In this document: piece after piece, positions 23,855 through 28,697 of the stretch
Position numbering within the stretch: position 1 is the stretch's first letter
Layout: every line of letters starts with the position of its first letter
Assembly: GCA_964507395.1 (NCBI GenBank)
Contig: CAZDQE010000024.1
Location: forward strand, 1 to 31,032
Origin: SIG575 sp964507395
GTDB taxonomy: Bacteria > Bacillota > Clostridia > Oscillospirales > Acutalibacteraceae
DNA: 31,032 nucleotides
Reading direction: 5' to 3'
The notes under the pieces: model-generated
The model's input: the letters and a program-made list of their open reading frames with translations, nothing else
Database searches by the model: none
Told to the model about the DNA's origin: nothing
Made by a program: the position numbers and the translations under genes

Positions 23855-24355
23855 TTACTTTTTATCTGTACTTCCGAAACCGCCGTTTCGTTTTTCTGTC
23901 ACATCGTCATCCTCTGTAATTCCGAAAGGCAGAAAAATGCCCTGCGCAAAGCCATTGCCTGCATCCACCGATACCGTCTTGTCTTCAAATGAGCAGTTTG
24001 TAACTTTAATAAAAATATGACCTTCGTTATCAGAATTATAATAATCAGCGTCAATAATTCCTACAGTATTATCAAGCTGAAGTCTGAATTTGAAGCCGAG
24101 TCCGCTTCTCGGGAAAACCGCAAGAACCCAACCGTTATCAATTCTCGCTCTGATACCTGTGGGAATTTTAGCAGTCTGACCTGCCTTAAGTTCAAATGCT
24201 ACAGGCGTAGAAAAATCATATCCCGCTGAACCTTCCGTTGCTCTAACGGGAATTTTTATATTGTCATAAATTGCCTTTATTTCGTTTTCAGGCAAATCAA
24301 AAGCCTTTCTGAATTCTTCAAAGCTGACTTTTTCAAATTTTGCGACTCGGTTCAT
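23855..24355 (-). CDS. dut: dUTP diphosphatase (trimeric dUTPase)
   Basis: 166 residues; hydrolyses dUTP to dUMP and keeps uracil out of DNA. All five trimeric dUTPase motifs are visible: I GSAGYDFSTP, II PRSGLGFK, III NTVGIIDADYYNS with the catalytic Asp, IV FAQGIFLPF, V NGGFGSTDK. There is an N-terminal extension of about 35 residues before the core (KIPVRATEGSAGYDF). Motif III has Tyr-Asn where Gly is usual after DxDY. GGAG lies about 10 bases before the ATG. It is the first gene of the five-gene operon with a promoter at 24391-24419. Confidence 0.95.
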   Translation of the reverse strand: MNRVAKFEKVSFEEFRKAFDLPENEIKAIYDNIKIPVRATEGSAGYDFSTPVAFELKAGQTAKIPTGIRARIDNGWVLAVFPRSGLGFKFRLQLDNTVGIIDADYYNSDNEGHIFIKVTNCSFEDKTVSVDAGNGFAQGIFLPFGITEDDDVTEKRNGGFGSTDKK

Positions 24356-24390
24356 TTTTTATGTCTCCTTTACCTTTTTCATCCTTTTTT

Positions 24391-24419
24391 ATTTTACAAT
24401 ATATCTGCTTATGTTGCAA
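24391..24419 (-). promoter_or_regulatory. dut operon promoter
   Basis: Minus strand TTGCAA (24419-24414), 17 bases, TAAAAT (24396-24391), 35 bases before the dut ATG and just behind the terminator of the upstream gene. Confidence 0.65.
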
Positions 24420-24431
24420 GGTTAATTTCAC

Positions 24432-24463
24432 AAAAAATCGGTACAGCAAAAAATACTGTACCG
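24432..24463 (-). terminator. Terminator of the CNNM-like gene
   Basis: CGGTACAG (minus strand, 24463-24456) pairs with CTGTACCG (24446-24439), 9-base loop, followed by ATTTTTTG. It starts 8 bases after the stop. Confidence 0.92.
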
Positions 24464-24471
24464 AATATACA

Positions 24472-25815
24472 TTAATCGTCATCGTCTTCTTCATCGTCAT
24501 CCTTGGGAGGGTCGATGAAGCAAACAAGAGTTTTAACAACCCTGTGTTCTGCGATTTCCGTAACCTTTATATTGAGACCCTGTGCCTGAACCTCAACCTG
24601 TGTTCCGTCCTCCGGAATTGAGCCGAGAACACCGAAAACAAATCCGCCGAAGGTATCTGTATCATACTCATCGTCAATATCTATTCCCAGAGTCTTTTCA
24701 ACATCCTCAACCTCTGCGTTACCGCCGATCATCCATGTTTCAGAGTCAATCTTTCTGATCTCCTCTTCAGGCTTCTCTTCAAATTCATCATCAATATCGC
24801 CCACAAGCTCTTCGAGAAGGTCGTTGATTGTAACGATACCTGTCATTCCGCCGTATTCGTCAAGAACAACGGCAAAATGGTCACGCGAGTGCTTCATTCT
24901 TTCAAAAAGAACATCGGCTCTTGCACTTTCAGGAACGAAATATGCAGGTCTCACTGCTTCTTTCATCACATTCTCACGTGATTTATCTCTCAGACGGAAA
25001 TAATCTTTTGTATTCAGAACACCTACTACGTTGTCAACACTTCCGTCGCAAACAGGATAAAGTGAATGGCGGCTTGAGAAAATAGTCTCTTCCCACTCCT
25101 CATCACTTTCTTCAGACCAAAGGAAAGAAATTTCAGTTCTGTGTGTTGCAACCTCACCTGCAGTAATGTTGTCAAATTCAAACACGTTTGTAATGATTTC
25201 CTGTTCATCAAGGTCAATAGCACCTGTTTCAGTACCTGCATCAACCATGAGGCGGATTTCTTCTTCCGTTACCTCGTTATCCTCTGAGTTAGGATCAATT
25301 CCGAAAAGTTTGAGAATAATATTCGTTGACTTTGTAAGCACCCAGACAATAGGAGAAAAGATTTTTGCACATATGCTCATAAGTCCTGAAATGCCGAGAG
25401 CCATTTTTTCAGCTTTCTTCATTGCAAGCCTCTTGGGAACAAGCTCACCGAAAACAAGAGTGAAATATGACAAAATAACAGTAATAAGAATAACCGCTAT
25501 CGTGTCAAGGGCTTTTTCGGAAATGGGAAGGTTAAACTTCATTACCCATGTAACAAGCTTCTCTGAAAAGTTGTCAGCAGCAAACGCACTTCCTAAAAAT
25601 CCTGAAAGTGTAATTGCAACCTGAATAGTCGCAAGGAACTTTGCAGGCGGATCCGTAAGCTTCAGAAGCTTCTTTGCACGTTTGTTACCTTTAGATGCCA
25701 TTTGTGTCATCTTGTTTGGGTTAAAAGAAAGCACCGCAATTTCTGCACTTGCAAAAACTGCATTAAGAAAAATCAACACAACCTGTAAAAGAATCTGCCA
25801 TATTAGCGGGTCCAT
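24472..25815 (-). CDS. CNNM/CorC-type membrane protein (DUF21 + CBS pair + CorC/HlyC domain)
   Basis: 447 residues. The DUF21 membrane domain (about 1-190) includes NAVFASAEIAVLSF, FLATIQVAITLSGFLGSAFA and LVFGELVPKRLAM. It is followed by the acidic helix and a CBS-domain pair (about 210-340; HSLYPVCDG, FAVVLDEYGGMTGIVTINDL), and a CorC/HlyC transporter-associated domain. The tail is a run of Asp/Glu. Members are linked to Mg2+ (or Co2+) export and homeostasis; the old name hemolysin is misleading. The ribosome site GAAAGG is rather far (about 14 bases) from the ATG, so translation may be modest. It has its own extended -10 promoter and its own terminator. Confidence 0.92.
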   Translation of the reverse strand: MDPLIWQILLQVVLIFLNAVFASAEIAVLSFNPNKMTQMASKGNKRAKKLLKLTDPPAKFLATIQVAITLSGFLGSAFAADNFSEKLVTWVMKFNLPISEKALDTIAVILITVILSYFTLVFGELVPKRLAMKKAEKMALGISGLMSICAKIFSPIVWVLTKSTNIILKLFGIDPNSEDNEVTEEEIRLMVDAGTETGAIDLDEQEIITNVFEFDNITAGEVATHRTEISFLWSEESDEEWEETIFSSRHSLYPVCDGSVDNVVGVLNTKDYFRLRDKSRENVMKEAVRPAYFVPESARADVLFERMKHSRDHFAVVLDEYGGMTGIVTINDLLEELVGDIDDEFEEKPEEEIRKIDSETWMIGGNAEVEDVEKTLGIDIDDEYDTDTFGGFVFGVLGSIPEDGTQVEVQAQGLNIKVTEIAEHRVVKTLVCFIDPPKDDDEEDDDD

Positions 25816-25888
25816 TTAGAATTATCAAACCTTTCAAAAATAATATTGTATCTGAATAAAACTGTGAGATTAATTTTACTCATCATAC

Positions 25889-25916
25889 ATTCTAACATAT
25901 TACAAAAATTTGTCAA
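25889..25916 (-). promoter_or_regulatory. Promoter of the CNNM-like gene
   Basis: Minus strand TTGACA (25916-25911), 16 bases, TAGAAT (25894-25889), with TGT before the -10 (extended -10). It starts 25 bases after the PBP stop; no terminator hairpin is seen between the two genes. Leader of about 70 bases, AT-rich, without clear structure. Confidence 0.78.
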
Positions 25917-25940
25917 CAATACTTTGAAAAGTTTTAAAAA

Positions 25941-27542
25941 TTATTTACACATAATCTGCGAAAGCCGCTGAGAAATCTCCTTAAAAACAGGGCCGCAGTC
26001 CATTGAGCCGCTTGCACCGTCCTCTTTGAAAACAGTTATCGTGTAGATTTCATCGCCGCACTCTGCAAAGCCCGAAAACCATGAATGAAGAATTTCCTCG
26101 CCGTTTTCATCAAGCCAGCCTGTCTGTGCGGTTGATGTTTTACCGCCTGCCGTACACCCCTCAGGTTTTGCAGAAACGCATGTGCCTGTGCTGAAATTAT
26201 TTATCAGCAGATTTTTAAGTTTTTCAGAGCTTTCCGAGGACAACGCTCTGTATTTATATCTCCTTTCCTCAACTGCAGTTTCCTCCCCGTCTGTTCCTAC
26301 AAAAGAGAGAACAAGCTTAGGCTCAATGAAAGTACCGCCGTTCACTGCTGCACTGTAGCATGAAGCAATCTGCAACGGTGTTGCAAGAAGACCGCCCTGA
26401 CCGAAAGAAAGATTTGCAAGGCTTCCGTCCGTTGAAAAGCTGTCATTCTGCGGCAAACTTCCCGAACCGGCATAAAACCCTTCCGCAAGAGAAAAGCCCC
26501 TTCCGAAGCCTAAATTTTCAGCCATACGCAGAATCTTTTCGCTGCCAAGCTTCAAGGCAAGACGGATAAAATAAGTGTTACAGGAATGGGCAAAAGCATT
26601 TTCAAGACCTGTTTCCCCATGTGCAACACCGTTTGAACAGGAAAATGTTGTGCTTCCGATTGTTAGACTTCCTGAGCAATAGCTTTTAAAGCTCTCTTCC
26701 TCCGCCTCAATCGCCGCTGCAGCTACAACGAGCTTAAAAACCGAACCTACGCTATAAGCCGAAAGCGCTCTGTTAAGCAAGGGGGAGGATTCGTCCTCAA
26801 GAGATGAAGCAATATCATTCTGATTGAATGAGGGTCTTGAAACCATGGCTTTGATTTCGCCGCTTTGTGCAGACATCACAACCACCGCCCCCTTTTCAAT
26901 TCCGTAAAGCTTCATAGCATTTTCGCATATACGCTGAATATCATAATCTATCGTCAGCCTTACACCTTTTTTTGAATTATAGTTCTGAGACACAACTCTG
27001 TTTTCACCGCCTGCCAGAAAACCATTATCGCCTGATTTGTTATATTCAAAAATCAGTTTACTTTCATCCTCCTTCAGCAGACTGTCAAAGCTTTTCTCTA
27101 TTCCGTACACTCCCTCATTATCAGCACTGTTTATATATCCCACAACATGACAGCAAAAGCCGTCATCAGTATATCTCGTAAATTTCTCAGTAACCTTTAC
27201 AAATTCATTTTCCTCATCATAATCACACTCACAGACAAAAATCTCGCTCTTGTCGATACATTCAAGAAGTTCTTCGTATTTTTCTTCGCTGATATAACTC
27301 TGAAGAATTTCCGCAGACTTCTCTGTCGGCAAGGCAACAACGGTATTTTCACTGTTTCTGTTTACCAGCTTTCTCATTGAACAATCGTAAATTTCTCCTC
27401 TCTGCTCGGACAAGACAATGCTTCGCAGTGAATTCGATACGTCAGGAAAAGAATCTTTTTCCGCAACAAGATAAATCAACCTCAGCGGCAGCGAGGCAAA
27501 CAGAGACATTAACACAACGAGCACAAACACAGGTCTTTTCAC
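25941..27542 (-). CDS. Small class B penicillin-binding protein (transpeptidase)
   Basis: 533 residues: one N-terminal membrane segment (VFVLVVLMSLFASLPLRLIYLV), the dimerisation entry RGEIYDC, and a transpeptidase domain from about 200. The active-site motifs are SVFK (Ser267), SCN (in HSCNTYF) and KTS (468-470, GGKTSTAQT). The last replaces the near-universal KTG or KSG. The protein lacks PASTA repeats and is shorter than the division PBP or SpoVD. It crosslinks peptidoglycan outside the membrane; whether in elongation, division or sporulation cannot be told. The start is GTG 27542, with AAGGA about 11 bases upstream. It is divergent from the nitroreductase gene. Confidence 0.9.
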   Translation of the reverse strand: MKRPVFVLVVLMSLFASLPLRLIYLVAEKDSFPDVSNSLRSIVLSEQRGEIYDCSMRKLVNRNSENTVVALPTEKSAEILQSYISEEKYEELLECIDKSEIFVCECDYDEENEFVKVTEKFTRYTDDGFCCHVVGYINSADNEGVYGIEKSFDSLLKEDESKLIFEYNKSGDNGFLAGGENRVVSQNYNSKKGVRLTIDYDIQRICENAMKLYGIEKGAVVVMSAQSGEIKAMVSRPSFNQNDIASSLEDESSPLLNRALSAYSVGSVFKLVVAAAAIEAEEESFKSYCSGSLTIGSTTFSCSNGVAHGETGLENAFAHSCNTYFIRLALKLGSEKILRMAENLGFGRGFSLAEGFYAGSGSLPQNDSFSTDGSLANLSFGQGGLLATPLQIASCYSAAVNGGTFIEPKLVLSFVGTDGEETAVEERRYKYRALSSESSEKLKNLLINNFSTGTCVSAKPEGCTAGGKTSTAQTGWLDENGEEILHSWFSGFAECGDEIYTITVFKEDGASGSMDCGPVFKEISQRLSQIMCK

Positions 27543-27582
27543 AACAGTTCACTTCCTTCTTCTGTTTATTATTTACCACAGA

Positions 27583-27611
27583 TTGACAGATAACCGAAAG
27601 AAGATTATAAT
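27583..27611 (+). promoter_or_regulatory. Consensus promoter of the nitroreductase gene
   Basis: TTGACA (27583-27588), 17 bases, TATAAT (27606-27611): perfect match. It leaves only about 10 untranslated bases before the GAGGTGA ribosome site. Confidence 0.9.
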
Positions 27612-27628
27612 ATCTCTGAGGTGATAAA

Positions 27629-28159
27629 ATGTTTTTAGATTTAGTCAATAAAAGAGAAAGCTGCAGACATTTTCTCAAAAAAGAGGTTGAAAGAGAAAAG
27701 CTCATAAAATGTATTGAAGCTGCAAGGCTTGCACCCTCCGCGTGTAATTCACAGCCATGGAGCTTTGTAATCGTAGACAAAGAGGAGCTTCTTCCTCATG
27801 TGGCAAAAGCTACACAGAAGATAGGCATGAATAAATTTACCGATAACGCAGGTGCATTTATTGTCGTCTGTCAGGAGAAAGCAACCTTCACTGCAAAGGT
27901 TGGCTCAATTCTTCAGGAAACCGCATTTCAGGATATTGACATTGGAATCGTCACCGCTCATATCTGCTATGAGGCAACTGCACAGGGACTTTCCACATGT
28001 ATCCTCGGAATGTTTGATGACAAAAAAATCATCAATGCACTTTCAATGCCTAAAAGCAAAAAAATCAAGCTTGTTATCGCAGTGGGCTATGCCGAGCGTG
28101 ATTATCTGAGAAACAAGGTAAGAAAAAGCTTTGATGAAATCGCAAAATTTGCCGAGTAA
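27629..28159 (+). CDS. Nitroreductase-family flavoprotein
   Basis: 176-residue protein of the FMN-dependent nitroreductase family. It starts with the FMN phosphate-binding region RESCRHF and has SACNSQPWSFVIV, the GIVTAHICYEATAQGLSTC helix and a C-terminal AVGYAERD. Members reduce nitro groups, quinones or flavins with NAD(P)H as dimers. The protein is at the short end for the family. There is no ferredoxin domain. The ribosome site GAGGTGA is 5 bases before the ATG. It appears to be a single-gene unit; the sequence behind it is A/T-rich with no clear hairpin, so some transcription could enter the tRNA genes. Confidence 0.9.
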   Translation: MFLDLVNKRESCRHFLKKEVEREKLIKCIEAARLAPSACNSQPWSFVIVDKEELLPHVAKATQKIGMNKFTDNAGAFIVVCQEKATFTAKVGSILQETAFQDIDIGIVTAHICYEATAQGLSTCILGMFDDKKIINALSMPKSKKIKLVIAVGYAERDYLRNKVRKSFDEIAKFAE

Positions 28160-28198
28160 AAAATTTTTGAAAAAAATAAAAAAATTTTGAAAAAAGTG

Positions 28199-28227
28199 TT
28201 GACAAATGTTTCGATTAGTGATATACT
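28199..28227 (+). promoter_or_regulatory. tRNA operon promoter
   Basis: TTGACA (28199-28204), 17 bases, TATACT (28222-28227), 17 bases before the mature 5' end of tRNA-Thr. Confidence 0.85.
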
Positions 28228-28244
28228 AAGCGAGCGTTGAAGTT

Positions 28245-28320
28245 GCTGGTGTAGCTCAGTTGGTAGAGCAGCTGATTTGTAATCAGCAGGTCGGGGGTTC
28301 GAGTCCGTCCACCAGCTCCA
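28245..28320 (+). tRNA. tRNA-Thr (anticodon UGU)
   Basis: 76 nt with an encoded CCA. Acceptor GCTGGTG/CACCAGC is fully paired, D arm GCTC/GAGC, anticodon stem GCTGA/TCAGC with loop TTTGTAA (TGT at 28278-28280), T loop TTCGAGT. The T stem GGGGG/CCGTC has one G-G mismatch and one G-U pair. Discriminator T, as usual for Thr. Confidence 0.97.
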
Positions 28321-28345
28321 CTTTTATGCCTAAAATTTAACATGT

Positions 28346-28430
28346 GGGTGAGTTCCCGAGCGGCCAAAGGGAACAGACTGTAAATCTGTCGTCAGTGACT
28401 TCGGTGGTTCGAATCCACCCCTGCCCACCA
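28346..28430 (+). tRNA. tRNA-Tyr (anticodon GUA) with a poorly paired acceptor stem
   Basis: 85 nt with an encoded CCA and the long variable arm of bacterial tRNA-Tyr. Anticodon stem ACAGA/TCTGT, loop CTGTAAA (GTA at 28380-28382), T arm GGTGG-TTCGAAT-CCACC perfectly paired, discriminator A. The acceptor pairs GGGTGAG (28346-28352) with CCTGCCC (28420-28426): four Watson-Crick pairs, two G-U and an A-C mismatch at position 6-67. CTCACCC would have been the exact partner. The 3' end from 28410 on is repeated downstream. Confidence 0.93.
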
Positions 28431-28440
28431 AATCGTTAGT
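28410..28440 (+). repeat. 31-base direct repeat, copy 1 (tRNA-Tyr 3' end and terminator start)
   Basis: Identical to 28578-28608. It runs from the T-loop of tRNA-Tyr through the CCA into the first arm of the terminator. Repeats of a tRNA 3' end starting in the T-loop are typical of attachment sites left by tyrosine-recombinase integration; no integrase is in view. Confidence 0.9.
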
Positions 28441-28459
28441 GAAACACTAGCGATTTTTT
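28431..28459 (+). terminator. Terminator of the tRNA operon
   Basis: Stem 28431-28441 (AATCGTTAGTG) with 28445-28455 (CACTAGCGATT), one G-U pair, AAA loop, six T at 28454-28459. Confidence 0.92.
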
Positions 28460-28486
28460 GTCTTTAAGTGTTTATTGTCAATTTAA

Positions 28487-28587
28487 GGTGGATTCGAATT
28501 AGGAGAAAATTTGCAGTGCAAATTTCCCGTAGGGTAAACAGTGGTCACCCACTGTTTATCGGGAGGCTCGAGAGAAGCGAATCCACC
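28487..28587 (+). repeat. 101-base folded element splitting a second tRNA-Tyr T-arm
   Basis: The ends GGTGGATTCG (28487-28496) and CGAATCCACC (28578-28587) are perfect inverted repeats. Inside are two further hairpins: AAATTTGCA/TGCAAATTT (28507-28515 with 28517-28525) and TAAACAGTGG/CCACTGTTTA (28535-28544 with 28549-28558), the latter enclosed by CCCG/CGGG. The whole can fold as a three-way junction. The left end resembles the 5' half of the tRNA T-arm with one extra A; the right end is the tRNA 3' half. No ribosome site or convincing coding frame is present. I do not recognise a named family. Confidence 0.8.
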
Positions 28588-28608
28588 CCTGCCCACCAAA
28601 TCGTTAGT
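28578..28608 (+). repeat. 31-base direct repeat, copy 2 (orphan tRNA-Tyr 3' end)
   Basis: Second identical copy of 28410-28440, 168 bases downstream, including the CCA. It is not attached to a tRNA body; it continues into its own terminator and marks the boundary with the glycosidase gene region. Confidence 0.9.
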
Positions 28609-28626
28609 ATTTTGCTAACGATTTTT
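28599..28626 (+). terminator. Second terminator after the orphan tRNA 3' end
   Basis: AATCGTTAG (28599-28607) pairs perfectly with CTAACGATT (28614-28622), then six T. It shares the left arm with the terminator at 28431 but has a different loop, so the two have diverged or been joined from different sources. Confidence 0.9.
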
Positions 28627-28644
28627 TGTTTTTTAATAAAGCAT

Positions 28645-28680
28645 AAAAAAGGACTGATAACTAACTAGTTATCAGTCCTT
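28645..28680 (-). terminator. Terminator of the glycosidase gene
   Basis: 15-base perfect inverted repeat (28649-28663 with 28666-28680); on the minus strand it is followed by six T. It lies 17 bases past the stop codon. A smaller repeat, CGTTAA/TTAACG (28687-28692 with 28698-28703), overlaps the stop itself. Confidence 0.92.
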
Positions 28681-28697
28681 AACGTTCGTTAAAAAAA

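Noticed and set aside
25166..25624. 152-codon plus-strand frame inside the CNNM-like gene
   Set aside because: Antisense shadow without ribosome site; the minus strand has DUF21 and CBS features.
28245..28320. G-G mismatch in the T stem of tRNA-Thr as a sign of a pseudogene
   Set aside because: All other stems, the anticodon loop and CCA are intact and it has a good promoter; I believe similar Thr tRNAs occur in Clostridia.
28468..28668. 66-codon plus-strand frame across the split tRNA repeat
   Set aside because: It crosses the palindromes, the tRNA repeat and a terminator, has no ribosome site, and its product has no protein-like pattern.
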